48,249 nucleotides of DNA. Origin: an uncultured Methanobrevibacter sp. (GTDB taxonomy: Archaea; Methanobacteriota; Methanobacteria; Methanobacteriales; Methanobacteriaceae). Position 1 is the stretch's first letter. Each line of letters starts with the position of its first letter. The translations under genes were made by a program, and so were the position numbers. The DNA lies in the NCBI GenBank assembly GCA_946541845.1, contig CAMNJW010000006.1, forward strand, positions 1 through 48,249, written 5' to 3'. Below, piece after piece: positions 11,101 to 20,671 of this stretch. A model generated the notes under the pieces. The model made no database searches, was not told the DNA's origin, and worked only from the letters and a program-made list of their open reading frames with translations.

Positions 11101-14100
11101 TTTTAAATTAGAATTCTTTAATGCATAAACTTTATTTATAGTGTTGACATAGATTATTCCATTATTATCCATTATTGGAGTTCCAATGATGTCACTTTCT
11201 AATTTTGCTTTCCATAATACATTACCTTCCAAATCAAATGCATATAAGAAATCATGGGATGCGAAATATAAATTATTATCGTTTCCAATTAAAATTCCAG
11301 AAGTAACTTCCAAATCACAGAATTTCTGTTCAGTTCCATCTAAAATATCATAAAGATATAGTTGACCGTTTGCATTGGCGGAATATACTCCAATTTCAGA
11401 GTCTAAGAACAGTTGTTGTCCAACTCCACCAGTGACTGCATGAGACCAAACCGGAGATCCAGTATCATCTTTAGCCACGATTGAATTGCCGAGGAAAGAA
11501 TAAATTATTCCATATTCATCTACAGCCGCATAACCGTTAGTGATTACTCCTCCAACGGAATAAGCAGTTTCATTGAAATAAACATCAACAATCTTAATAC
11601 CGTTGTCACATGGGACAACAACAAGTCCATCACCCATATATGTTGGGGATGCAACAGGATTTCCTCCTAATGGTATTACAGTAGGATTTCCTCCATTTTC
11701 CCAAATTTTGTAAGGAATAACAACAAGATTAGGGTTTTGTCCGTCTCCGCCTTGACCTGCAATATAGATATTACCGTCAGCATCAACAATCGGTGAGTAG
11801 TAACTTGATCCTTGATAGAGGTTTGCATGACCGTATCTCTCACCTGTGGACTGATTGATGAAGTATAATGTATCGTCCACTTTTGGTGCTATGATTACAT
11901 CACGGCTGATTGCAATTCCTGAGAAGTATTCTCCAGCTGCAGTGGATTCGTAAGTCCATCTGAGTTTTCCATTACCATCAAATGAGTATATTGCATTTTT
12001 AGTGGTTACATAAACATTGCCTTCGCTGTCAATAGCTAAGTTTCCAGTGATTTCATCTACTGAAGCGGACCATTTTATTTCTCCGTTTACATCAGAATCA
12101 TATGTGGATTTACCTGTGTGCTGTATGTCTCCACCTTCATTTGCCCATTGAGGTTGATTCCAATCTAAAACATTGAAACTAATGGATTTTGTTTTAGTAT
12201 TATAGTTATTTCCATTATATGTTGCTTTAACAGTATATTTTCCAACTGCTAAGTCTTCATAGGTTAATGTAACAACACCTGAGGTAGGAACATTCTTAGT
12301 TTCAGACTTGATTCCTGATATTTTTAAGGTTCCTCCACATCTTGCAGGCAATACAATTTCCACAATTGCATCATTACCTAATCTGATATTGTTAGCGGTA
12401 ATTGTGAAATCAATGTTTGCCTTGGCTACATTGAATGTTGTGCTTGTTGACGCATTTTTATAGTCATTTGATCCGGAATAACTTACATCAACATATTTAT
12501 TGGTTCCGGCATCAATTCCTGAAAGCTTAACTGTAGCTGCATTGTTTACAATAGTTGAAGTGTTTGATTTTCCGTCAATTGTCACGGTCACATTACCGGT
12601 AGCCCCGCTGTTTAAAGTAACTGTAACTACAGCATCCTCGCCGTAGGTTATGTCAGGAACATTAACATTTAATGTTGGTGTTAATTTAGCTACTTCAAAT
12701 GAAGTTTCATTTTCACTAGGTAAATATTTTGAATCACCATTATAAACAGCTTTAACTACATAGTCTCCTCTTTGAACCTTTTTGATAGTATATGTATTGC
12801 CTGCTGAAATTGTTGCCTTTTGACCATTCACATATACATCAACACTACCAGTTGCATCACTTGGTAAAGTAATTGTGACAATTACATCTTTATTCAACGC
12901 AATTGTTCCGATAGAAATCTTAGTAGTTGATTCAAGTTTGTTTACAGTTAAATTTGAATATGCAGTTGTTGCTTCATATTTTGAATTACCATTATATGTT
13001 GCTTCAACTGTGTAATTACCCGCTGCAAGGTTTGGAATTGAAAATGTTGCTTTTGATTTTGAAATTGTTGCAGTCTTGGTAACTGTTCCCACTTTAATTT
13101 TGACAGTTCCTGTAGCGTCTGATGGAACAGTAACTACAATAGTTGCAGCACTTCCAATATTGATGTCATTTGCATCAATAGTCAGTTCAGGAGTTGATTT
13201 TTTAAATGTGAAATTGATTGTTGAGTCTATTCCATTGAATGAACCTGTAAGAGAAGCGCTTGACATTTGTGATAATGTGAAGTAGGTGGTTCCCATTCCG
13301 TTTTCCATAGTAATTTTATTATTTGAACAGGTTCCATTAACTGCTGTTAAATCCAAGTCAAAGCTTGGTAAGTTTACACCGTCATATGATGTTACATTTC
13401 CTTCATCATCAATTTGTGTGAAAACGAATTGAACTGGAACTCTTTTATTGATTTCAATTGCATTATCTAAAGCTGTAGCATTCAATACCAACCAGTATTT
13501 TACTGGATACCATCCGTTAGGCAATGTATTTGATGGAGCAAATTCCTTTAAGTTAGGTTTTGTTAAATTATCTGGGGTGTTTCCCCACCAGTTATTGTTG
13601 GCGGTTACTTTTTTAAGATTTGCATCATTTCCATTAATAACTAACTTGTTATTATTTTCAAATGAATTGTTAAGTATAATTGAATCTTTAAGCACCAAAG
13701 TACCTGAAGTTACGTAAATTACTGAAGCATAGCCACCAGTATCAGTATTGTTGATGAATTTTGAAGATTGAATAACTAGACTTACACCACCATCAAGACA
13801 TACCGCAGATGCTCTGTTTGTACCTTTGTTTGCGATAAATGTACAGTCAGTGATTGTTGCAGTAGTTGTTGATTTTGTTGGTAAAAGACAACCTGTATGA
13901 ACTGTGTTGTTAATAAATGTCAAGTCTTCCACTTCAAATTTGGTCATCTTACCGCTGGTTCTAAACATCACTAAACCTTTTGATGCAGTATATGTTACTA
14001 AATTATTAGTGAACACTGATGACTTAAGGGTGAGTGAATCAGCTTTGATTACAGAACCGTCCTTGTTATTATTGAAAATTAAATTTTCAGCCTCAAGAGT

Positions 14101-16176
14101 GACAGCCTCAACATGAGTTTTATATTCATTTCCTTCAAAAACACAACCGTCAAGAATTAAAAATCCTGAACCGGTATTAGATATTATTCTATTTTTAGTA
14201 CTGGATCCATATTTACAATTTTTAAATGTGACATTTTCAAATTTCACATCACCATCTGTAATTGTAAAACCGTTACCGGTAAATGTCATCACTACATTGC
14301 TCTCAGCAACTATTGTTAAGTTATAGTTTATTGTCAAACCGGTTTCCTTGAATGTTCCATCCATTATGACAATATTCTCGGTAGCGTTTGCAAGTTGAAT
14401 AGCTTTGGCTAATGTTTTTACAGCTTTGGTTCTGGTCAGACCATTATTTGCATCATTACCATTTTTCTGTGAAACATAAATGAAAGTTTTTGCAATTCCT
14501 GCAGAAACCTCGTTACTTTTACTGTTTGATATAGATGGCATTACATAAACTTTGGCACTATTGCCTTTTCCAAGATTCAAGTCAAAATCAGTACTTGAAA
14601 CTGTGGTTTTATAAACCCCATTCACATAAACATCATATTTAGATTTTTCCAAAATATCCGCATCGAATGATTTAGCATTTTTTAAACGAGCATCAAGATG
14701 GAATGTTACTACTCCATTAACAGGGTCATCTGCAGTGAGTTTGAGTTTTTCATACACTAATGAATTGTTATAATAATAGTTGTCCCTTATCTCAGCAATA
14801 GATCCTGCTGCCACTCTAACATCCAATACATCACCAATACGTGTGTGGTTGATGAATTGATTTCCTATGATTTTCACATCAGGAGAACCATATGATAGAC
14901 CACCATTAATAGCACAAATAGCAGTACCTATAGAAGCACTATTTTTAATAAATACACTATTATATACTTCAAGACCACCTTCATCCATTAAGGATATTGC
15001 TCCTCCACGGCCAGTACCACTAGTTGACAATTCATCTAATCCCCAACAGAGGTTTTCATTGTTTTCAAATAAACTATCTTCAATATGTATGTATGGTGCA
15101 TGTAGATATTTACAAGCTCCAATAGCACCACCACCATTATTAGTAGTACAGTTATTACCTATAAACCTAGTGTTGTAAATCTGTAAATAACTATAAGTAT
15201 ATAATGCACCACCATTCCAACCAGCTACATTATCTATAAAGTCAGAATCGTATATAGTAGTATTAGCACCACCATGAGTATGTATTGCACCTGCCCACCA
15301 GAAAGCACTATTCTTATAGAAAGTACTATTATTGACAACTAGTATTCCACAGTTATTAATACAACCAGGTTCAGTCTTAGCATAGTTTCCTTCAAAGTAA
15401 CAATCATCCACTTGCATGGAAGCCCCAGTACATGTTTTGGTAGGATCATCATTAGGGTCATAAATACTTACACACCCAAAGTCAGTAGTACAGTTAATGA
15501 ATGTACAGTTACTTAAGGTTGCATTACCTCTTTTAAGGTGCAATATGCTTGAATGTCCCAAGTCAGTAGTAATGTTTGTAAAGTAACAGTTCTTGAAGCT
15601 GTTTTCAGCATTACCTCCCATTACGAAAAATACGCCGTCAGGCTGGTAACGTGTAGCAATCCATTTAAATGTTACATTTTCCAAACTGACACCAATTCCG
15701 GAATCATCTTCAACCTTAATTGCAGTGTAAGTGATTTTACCTGCTTCAGGTGAAGTATCTCCTATATAAGCACCAGTATTTCCTATTATTTTTACATTAT
15801 TCTTAATTACGATTTGATAATTACTGTCTGAAACATCAGTAGGATAATAATTGGTATTTTCCTTTAGTTTCAAAGTGTAATCCTTATCAGTTAAAGAAGA
15901 GTAATATTGTAAATCATCCCAATTTTCAACTATGATTTCATCATTACTTTCCTTAAGCTTTGAATCATCCAAATTAGGCTCACTAACCTCTAGCAAATCC
16001 TGATTTGAAGATTCAACATCCTGTATAACATCAGCATTTTCAATACTTGTTTCAACATCAACGGAAGGACTTTCAACAGTTGCGTTGTCATCCATGTCCA
16101 TTGCTGAAACACTGCTTATTGCAAGCAGCATAATGCACAATGCCATACTTATCAAAAGTATCTTTTTCAATTTCAT
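8155..16176 (-). CDS. giant adhesin-like protein with beta-helices, beta-propeller and Ig-like repeats
   Basis: A secreted protein of 2673 residues. Residues 1-25 are a signal peptide (basic MKLKK start, hydrophobic core, SVSAM). Residues about 90-460 and 565-865 are parallel beta-helix (Pel/POMP-like N-N-x-F and GGAI repeats). Ig-like modules with the phrase 'SDATGTV' and 'YNGNSKY' fill about 900-1330 and 1700-2220. Residues about 1340-1692 are a PQQ-type beta-propeller (repeats such as DSEGNVYVTTKNAIYSFD and DNNGIIYVNT). Residues about 2222-2673 are six tandem modules marked by YKDGS(A/S) and LPINL. No membrane anchor is seen at the C-terminus, so attachment to the pseudomurein wall through the Ig-like repeats is inferred. 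Start is ATG with AGGTTG upstream. It has its own terminator and is separated from both neighbouring surface genes, so it is probably monocistronic. The target it binds cannot be told from sequence. Confidence 0.88.
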   Translation of the reverse strand: MKLKKILLISMALCIMLLAISSVSAMDMDDNATVESPSVDVETSIENADVIQDVESSNQDLLEVSEPNLDDSKLKESNDEIIVENWDDLQYYSSLTDKDYTLKLKENTNYYPTDVSDSNYQIVIKNNVKIIGNTGAYIGDTSPEAGKITYTAIKVEDDSGIGVSLENVTFKWIATRYQPDGVFFVMGGNAENSFKNCYFTNITTDLGHSSILHLKRGNATLSNCTFINCTTDFGCVSIYDPNDDPTKTCTGASMQVDDCYFEGNYAKTEPGCINNCGILVVNNSTFYKNSAFWWAGAIHTHGGANTTIYDSDFIDNVAGWNGGALYTYSYLQIYNTRFIGNNCTTNNGGGAIGACKYLHAPYIHIEDSLFENNENLCWGLDELSTSGTGRGGAISLMDEGGLEVYNSVFIKNSASIGTAICAINGGLSYGSPDVKIIGNQFINHTRIGDVLDVRVAAGSIAEIRDNYYYNNSLVYEKLKLTADDPVNGVVTFHLDARLKNAKSFDADILEKSKYDVYVNGVYKTTVSSTDFDLNLGKGNSAKVYVMPSISNSKSNEVSAGIAKTFIYVSQKNGNDANNGLTRTKAVKTLAKAIQLANATENIVIMDGTFKETGLTINYNLTIVAESNVVMTFTGNGFTITDGDVKFENVTFKNCKYGSSTKNRIISNTGSGFLILDGCVFEGNEYKTHVEAVTLEAENLIFNNNKDGSVIKADSLTLKSSVFTNNLVTYTASKGLVMFRTSGKMTKFEVEDLTFINNTVHTGCLLPTKSTTTATITDCTFIANKGTNRASAVCLDGGVSLVIQSSKFINNTDTGGYASVIYVTSGTLVLKDSIILNNSFENNNKLVINGNDANLKKVTANNNWWGNTPDNLTKPNLKEFAPSNTLPNGWYPVKYWLVLNATALDNAIEINKRVPVQFVFTQIDDEGNVTSYDGVNLPSFDLDLTAVNGTCSNNKITMENGMGTTYFTLSQMSSASLTGSFNGIDSTINFTFKKSTPELTIDANDINIGSAATIVVTVPSDATGTVKIKVGTVTKTATISKSKATFSIPNLAAGNYTVEATYNGNSKYEATTAYSNLTVNKLESTTKISIGTIALNKDVIVTITLPSDATGSVDVYVNGQKATISAGNTYTIKKVQRGDYVVKAVYNGDSKYLPSENETSFEVAKLTPTLNVNVPDITYGEDAVVTVTLNSGATGNVTVTIDGKSNTSTIVNNAATVKLSGIDAGTNKYVDVSYSGSNDYKNASTSTTFNVAKANIDFTITANNIRLGNDAIVEIVLPARCGGTLKISGIKSETKNVPTSGVVTLTYEDLAVGKYTVKATYNGNNYNTKTKSISFNVLDWNQPQWANEGGDIQHTGKSTYDSDVNGEIKWSASVDEITGNLAIDSEGNVYVTTKNAIYSFDGNGKLRWTYESTAAGEYFSGIAISRDVIIAPKVDDTLYFINQSTGERYGHANLYQGSSYYSPIVDADGNIYIAGQGGDGQNPNLVVIPYKIWENGGNPTVIPLGGNPVASPTYMGDGLVVVPCDNGIKIVDVYFNETAYSVGGVITNGYAAVDEYGIIYSFLGNSIVAKDDTGSPVWSHAVTGGVGQQLFLDSEIGVYSANANGQLYLYDILDGTEQKFCDLEVTSGILIGNDNNLYFASHDFLYAFDLEGNVLWKAKLESDIIGTPIMDNNGIIYVNTINKVYALKNSNLKASGLTVTTQNINLGSDETITIKLNENATGTLTIVVNGQTYTEDITNGNIEKVISNLPAGTYTAKVTYSGDLRYSQLTKSSKFTVSKLDPNMNVTANNINYGQNAVFNVVLPSDATGTVSVTVGTKSGSASVSKGKATISISGLTKGDYSYTVTYAGNTKYDSDTKTGTISVAKTKTTFTVAPVSDINVDDVATFVISGLPSGANGIVTVVVGDASNSTQVTNGGASVGIKMLAEGTYTAEISYSNDDNYMADSKNVQFNVNKITPTMSVSVSNIKVGADAVFKVTGLPSDATGNVVVNVDGKSVQGAVSKGAVTIRVSGLTSGTKSATITYLGNAKYNSVNVVKSVKVTKNTPTVTVNHNTDVYVGDSVEFNVVLNSDATGTVTVTVDGKTGSGEVVNGAATVTITSLTEGTKTPQISYSGDEKYNAATPSAQNINVIKRDAEITVNPIADIYIGQDLTFDIILAPDMSGYVTVVCGDNFNETYSAKSKVSVTIPDLSVGTKNIDITYSGDSKYNSNSISVTANVLKNPTTLTANNLVMKYKDGSAWTVTLTDSNGNVIPNVGVKIGISGVYYTIKTNANGVAKLTINLNPGTYNLNATFENDIYDYSFTSAKVTVNKGDSHLSASDLVMKYKDGSAWTVTLTDGKGNAISGVAVKIGINGAAYNYMTDANGVASLPINLAPGTYNVSATFTNNKYVSSSANAQVTVNKAESHLSASNLVMDYKDGSAWTVTLTDGKGNAISGVAVKIGINGAAYNYMTDANGVASLPINLAPGTYNVSATFTNNKYVSSSASAKVTVNKATPSLTAKNLVMFYKDGSAYSATLKDNNGNVMANVYIKFTILGKTYSIKTNSKGVASLPIGLKEGNYDISVKFDGNYIYNSVEYNRTITVKPVEKSIVAEDVNMVYKDGTSYNVQLVDSKGNALAISNEIVKITILGKSYDIKTNANGIASLPINLRAGIYDISAEYNGKTISNTITVKNA
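8728..8934 (-). repeat. copy 1 of 207-bp identical repeat inside the adhesin
   Basis: This stretch is identical, base for base as far as I can read, to 9001-9207. It encodes most of one YKDG module. The period is 273 bp (91 codons), so the frame is kept. Flanking DNA differs. Confidence 0.85.
9001..9207 (-). repeat. copy 2 of 207-bp identical repeat inside the adhesin
   Basis: Second copy of the 207-bp identity, 273 bp from the first. Neighbouring modules of the same array have diverged much more, so this pair reflects a recent duplication or gene conversion. Confidence 0.85.
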
Positions 16177-16303
16177 TTAATCAACCTAACTATAAATTAT
16201 ACTGATGTTATATTTGTTAAAATGCATATATAAATATTTCAAATTAACTTGATAATTTATTAATAAAAAATAAGTAAATTATATTTAAAAAAAATAAAAA
16301 AAG

Positions 16304-16321
16304 AATAGGCAATAGCCTATT
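16304..16321 (-). terminator. hairpin overlapping the stop codon of the C1A-protease adhesin gene
   Basis: AATAGGC and GCCTATT form a perfect 7-bp stem with a 4-base loop. The TAG stop (16317-16319) is inside the stem, and a T-rich tract follows on the minus strand. Confidence 0.65.
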
Positions 16322-19300
16322 TGTTTATAACAATAGTGTTATTGACTATCTCATCACCATACTGTGCTGAAATAGTGTAATTGCCTTGCATTAAGTTAAT
16401 AGGTAAGCTTGCAACACCGTTTGCATTTGTTTTACAATCATAGGTCTTGCCTTTGATGGTTATTTTAATGATTTCACCGGAAATAGCCAATGGATTTCCA
16501 TTGCCATCAACCAATTGAACATCATATGTGGTACCATCCTTATAGCTCATATTAACATCACTTGCGGAGATGTATGATTTCAAATTGACTGTAACAGTAT
16601 TTGTAATTGAAACTGATTGATAATTTGCATCATCAAATCTTGCAGTAATTGTGTATTTTCCAGCTTTAAGGTTGATTGGCATTTTTGCAATACCTTGCGC
16701 ATCAGTTTTGACATTATAGGTTTTTGTATTGATTGTAATCTTAACAATCGCATTTACCATAGCATTACCTTTATTATCAACTAATTTTACATCATAGGAA
16801 CTGCCATCCTTATAGGTCATGACAAGATCTTCTGCAGAGATAACCGGAACTACCTTGTTAACAGTAATTGTATTGCTTATTTCATCAGCAGAATTATAGT
16901 ATTTATTTCCTTTAAAATTAGCAGATATTGTGTAATTACCTGCTCTTAAATTGATTGGTAATTTTACAAATCCTTCAGCATCAGTTACAATATTATATGT
17001 TGCAGTGTTAATAGATACGGCAACTGCAGTATTTGAAATAGCATTACCATTAATATCAGTCAATTTGACAGTATAAGCGCTACCATCCTTATAATCCATG
17101 GAAAAGTCTTCGCTGGATAAAATAACATCTACCTTATTTACAGTCACTGTTGCATTGATAAAAGATGATTCATAATCATCATCACTGAATGTTGCATTGA
17201 GATTATATGTTCCAGGTGCCAGATTAATTGGCAATCTTGCAATTCCTTCACTGTCTGTTTTAAGATAATAAACCCTGCCGTTAATTCCGATTCCAACATT
17301 GACATCTGCTATAACCTCATCAGTTTCATCAGTTAATTTAACAATCCAAGCGCTGCCATCCTTATAATCCATTACAAGATTATCAGCAGACAGAATTGAT
17401 TTAACAGTTTCAATATTAATCTCATCACTGACAGAGGATGGATTGTAGACTGGTCCATTGAATGTAGCAGAAATTGAAGTTAATCCCTTCTTAAAGTTAT
17501 GGGTTATTTTAGCCATTCCCTCGCTAATGTTAACCACATATTCTTCTCCGTCAAAGTCAAATGTGACATTTCCATCTTCCAAAATGTGTCCATACTGGTC
17601 AACAACACTGACTGTAATGTTGACAGGATTGGATCCGTCATAATCAATGATTAAATCAGCAATTGTATTTACAGGATTTGTTACGGTGAACGCCTTGATA
17701 CATGCCACTTGTGAGTAATAATTGTGGGTTCCATAGGAATCAGTGAAATTATACAAATCAGTCCAGTTTTCACCGTCTTCACTAAAGTAAGAAATGCCCG
17801 GCTTATACAACAGTTTATTGAATGAGATTTTTTCAGAAATCGGGAAAGAAGTCACATCAGAATTGTTTACCCTGAATACAACCTCAAAGATATCTCCTGC
17901 ATTAAGATGGATGAATTTTCCCAAGTCAATTGTGAAGTAACCTGAACTTGAAGTACCCTCTTTTGTGAGTTTTACTTCACCATTTACAATAACAGATAAT
18001 GTCCAATCGGTTACCTTTTCAAAGTATGTTGAAACACCAGATAACAATTCGCTGCTTTCAGCTACAAATATGTTCTTATACCATATATTTTCAGCATCGG
18101 AATAATAAAAGTCTGATTTTCCAGGAATATCATACTGATAGTTCTTATCATATCTGATTGTGTCATTTAAAACTATTGCATAATTTAGGAAACTTACGCC
18201 AGGCTGTGCGAATTTTTCATCATAATAGGAAACATAGAAGTATCCGTCATCCTGCCAGTTAGGACCCCAGCTGTTTCTAACTATCCATGCACCGTCTCCA
18301 CATGTGGAAGGCAATCCATAGAAGTGGTCTCTTGAGTAGTTATCATCCCATCCGACAATTGTTACTGCATGATTTGATGGATAAAGATTCCAACAGTAAT
18401 ATCCTTCCCATCTTAAGTAATTGGAATCGAAATACATTGATGTTCCAACAGCACCATATTGCATTATAGCCTTTTTGATTTCATCATTATCAAGGAAATT
18501 TTCGCGGTTTAGATAAACTACATTTTGCACATGCATTAGACTATTAATTATAGGAGATAATGTTCCCTTATCATCAAATGGGTCATCTGTTTCATTGATT
18601 GGACCTAACCAGCTTGTAAGATAACCTATAGGCATCGGACCGTAACCACCCTCATTGGTTTCAATAGTCCATCCGAAGTCGGAAAACTGAGCAATGACAT
18701 TTTTCATGTTTTCTTCTGAAAAGTCCATATATTCACCGGTTGCCTTTAAGATTGCTGATTCCAATACTGATATTGCAGTAAATGCCCAGCAGTTACCTGA
18801 AGATTGCTGGTCCTTTGGAATTGTAAGCAAGTTATGGTCACGCAGACTATAATATGAAGGTAAGCTGGAAATTTCAGAAGCATTATTCATATATAATGTG
18901 TAATTTCCATTACCAATTGTTAAATTGAGAGTGGATAATTCATATTCATCATTTTTAAAGAATGCCTTATTTCCGCTGAATCTGTTAAATTGTTTAACAG
19001 TAGCCATTCCCTTTAAAGTGTTGCAAAGTGAGTATACTGCACCTGCAGTATAATTCGCATTGTTATTATTAAATGTATTGCCTCTTAGGAATAGACTTGT
19101 GGAATTGTCGATGAATAAAGCACCACCATTGCTAGCGGAGTTATTATTGAAATTACCATATGCTGAAGAAAACTCACCATACATATGATAAATTGCTCCT
19201 CCGTCCCATTTGGCAGATGAATCTTTGACTGTTAAATAATTTAGACTTACATCAGTGTTTAAAGATGCAATTGCGCCTCCAAAAGTAGCGGATGAATTAA

Positions 19301-20147
19301 CAATCTCCACATTATTCATTTTTAAACTAGAGTCTCTTAAATAGATTGCACCTCCAGCATCCGCAATTGAATAGGAGTTATAGAATTTGGATCTGGAAAT
19401 TGAAATGGAAGTTCCATATTCTCCTCCAATTGCACCACCGAAGTTATATGCATAGTTGTTGATGAACATGGTATCAACAATATCCAAATTACCCCTATCC
19501 ATATATATTGCTCCAGCATATTCAGCATAGTTGTCTTTGAATGTACAGTTGGTAATATGAACATCCGGAGTGTATTCGGAAGTATAATAAGGACAGTAAA
19601 TTGCCCCACCGTAGTTATTACCATAGTTATCAGGGTCACAGCCGTTACCATGAGTAAATATGGTGTTAGTAGCATTAAGCTTTTCAAAATTCATGATAGT
19701 TGCATCTGAAATTGTCAAATTAGTCAATGTAAGTGAATTCCAGACTTTAAATGCAACACCATCATACTTTATGATTGTCTCATTGGCATCGCTACCATAA
19801 AAGTTAACCTGCTCGATTGTCTTTGAGTTATCCAATTTATATTCACCATTTGCCAAATAAATATTGGCATTTGCCTTAATCCTATCGGCAGTAAGATATT
19901 TATAAGGATATTCGATTGAACCGTCTCCGTCATTTTCAACAGAGGCGTCGAAGTAATAATCCTTGCTTGTTGCCTTTAGGAGTTCTCCATCATCGACACT
20001 TTCAATAGCTATTTGACTTTCATCATCGATTGTAACCTCAGTATCGTTTTCATGAGCAAAACTTGAAGGAATGATGATTAATAAGAGTAATGCTATCAAA
20101 AGCATGCAAAATAATTTATCCTTTTTAAGCAAAAATTTCTCCTCCAT
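16317..20147 (-). CDS. adhesin-like protein with papain-family (C1A) cysteine protease domain
   Basis: A secreted protein of 1276 residues. A hydrophobic signal segment lies at about residues 12-31. Residues about 60-400 are beta-helix with GGAIY repeats. Residues about 430-660 are a C1A peptidase: QQSSGNCWAF carries the catalytic Cys453 and oxyanion Gln447, SNHAVTIVGW carries His593, and RNSWGPNW carries Asn625, so the complete catalytic set is present and in order. A jelly-roll-like stretch follows (about 660-800), then an Ig-like stretch (about 805-890) and four YKDG modules to the end. No propeptide typical of secreted papain proteases is evident between helix and protease. Adhesin-like proteins with cysteine protease domains are known from rumen Methanobrevibacter. 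The substrate is unknown; wall remodelling, cleavage of neighbouring surface proteins, or attack on partner cells are possible. It should act outside the cell. Confidence 0.88.
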   Translation of the reverse strand: MEEKFLLKKDKLFCMLLIALLLLIIIPSSFAHENDTEVTIDDESQIAIESVDDGELLKATSKDYYFDASVENDGDGSIEYPYKYLTADRIKANANIYLANGEYKLDNSKTIEQVNFYGSDANETIIKYDGVAFKVWNSLTLTNLTISDATIMNFEKLNATNTIFTHGNGCDPDNYGNNYGGAIYCPYYTSEYTPDVHITNCTFKDNYAEYAGAIYMDRGNLDIVDTMFINNYAYNFGGAIGGEYGTSISISRSKFYNSYSIADAGGAIYLRDSSLKMNNVEIVNSSATFGGAIASLNTDVSLNYLTVKDSSAKWDGGAIYHMYGEFSSAYGNFNNNSASNGGALFIDNSTSLFLRGNTFNNNNANYTAGAVYSLCNTLKGMATVKQFNRFSGNKAFFKNDEYELSTLNLTIGNGNYTLYMNNASEISSLPSYYSLRDHNLLTIPKDQQSSGNCWAFTAISVLESAILKATGEYMDFSEENMKNVIAQFSDFGWTIETNEGGYGPMPIGYLTSWLGPINETDDPFDDKGTLSPIINSLMHVQNVVYLNRENFLDNDEIKKAIMQYGAVGTSMYFDSNYLRWEGYYCWNLYPSNHAVTIVGWDDNYSRDHFYGLPSTCGDGAWIVRNSWGPNWQDDGYFYVSYYDEKFAQPGVSFLNYAIVLNDTIRYDKNYQYDIPGKSDFYYSDAENIWYKNIFVAESSELLSGVSTYFEKVTDWTLSVIVNGEVKLTKEGTSSSGYFTIDLGKFIHLNAGDIFEVVFRVNNSDVTSFPISEKISFNKLLYKPGISYFSEDGENWTDLYNFTDSYGTHNYYSQVACIKAFTVTNPVNTIADLIIDYDGSNPVNITVSVVDQYGHILEDGNVTFDFDGEEYVVNISEGMAKITHNFKKGLTSISATFNGPVYNPSSVSDEINIETVKSILSADNLVMDYKDGSAWIVKLTDETDEVIADVNVGIGINGRVYYLKTDSEGIARLPINLAPGTYNLNATFSDDDYESSFINATVTVNKVDVILSSEDFSMDYKDGSAYTVKLTDINGNAISNTAVAVSINTATYNIVTDAEGFVKLPINLRAGNYTISANFKGNKYYNSADEISNTITVNKVVPVISAEDLVMTYKDGSSYDVKLVDNKGNAMVNAIVKITINTKTYNVKTDAQGIAKMPINLKAGKYTITARFDDANYQSVSITNTVTVNLKSYISASDVNMSYKDGTTYDVQLVDGNGNPLAISGEIIKITIKGKTYDCKTNANGVASLPINLMQGNYTISAQYGDEIVNNTIVINK

Positions 20148-20242
20148 AATGATTTAATATATTATTATGTTTAATTTTTATAGTATAAATAATCAAGTAA
20201 ATTTTAATAAAAATTAATATAGATTGGCAATAAAATAGATAT

Positions 20243-20671
20243 ATGAAAGGTTGTTATTGTTTGATAATCAGTTTAGAAAAGGACAAAACAATAAAAATTG
20301 GGAAAAAACTAGGAAATATCCAATTTAAGCAGGGAAAATATGTTTATGTAGGGTCTGCAATGAATTCGTTATTTGGACGCATCAGAAGACATTTGAGCGA
20401 TGAAAAAAAGCTACACTGGCATGTAGACTACCTTTTGAAACATGCTGAAATCACCGATGTAATCTACAACGAGTCACGCAAAAAAATAGAATGCAAATTG
20501 TCCCATTATCTGTCCAATACAACTGAAGGAATTACAGGCTTTGGATGTTCAGACTGTGACTGTGAAAGTCACTTATATTTTTTTAAAAATAGAAAAGATG
20601 CTATTGAGAATGTTGAAAATGCATATAACTCAATAGCTATGGAATTCAAATATCTAAAAGATGAAATCTAG
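20243..20671 (+). CDS. GIY-YIG-like endonuclease family protein (DUF123, Uri-type)
   Basis: A protein of 142 residues matching the archaeal DUF123/COG1833 family, a compact GIY-YIG nuclease relative. The GIY-YIG signature appears as 'CYCLI' near residue 5 and 'YVYVGSA' near residue 33, followed by the conserved GRIRRHL and by HWHVDYLL. A Cys cluster (CSDCDC, residues about 98-103) may bind metal. The nucleic-acid substrate is not established for the family. No Shine-Dalgarno site precedes the ATG, and a TATA-like TTAATATA lies about 25 bases upstream, so the mRNA may be leaderless. Its end overlaps the end of the convergent gene by 18 bases. Confidence 0.8.
   Translation: MKGCYCLIISLEKDKTIKIGKKLGNIQFKQGKYVYVGSAMNSLFGRIRRHLSDEKKLHWHVDYLLKHAEITDVIYNESRKKIECKLSHYLSNTTEGITGFGCSDCDCESHLYFFKNRKDAIENVENAYNSIAMEFKYLKDEI

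Noticed and set aside
19337-19687. 116-codon minus-strand frame inside the protease adhesin
   Set aside because: Out of frame with a well-supported beta-helix region and Met/Leu/Thr-rich without domain features.
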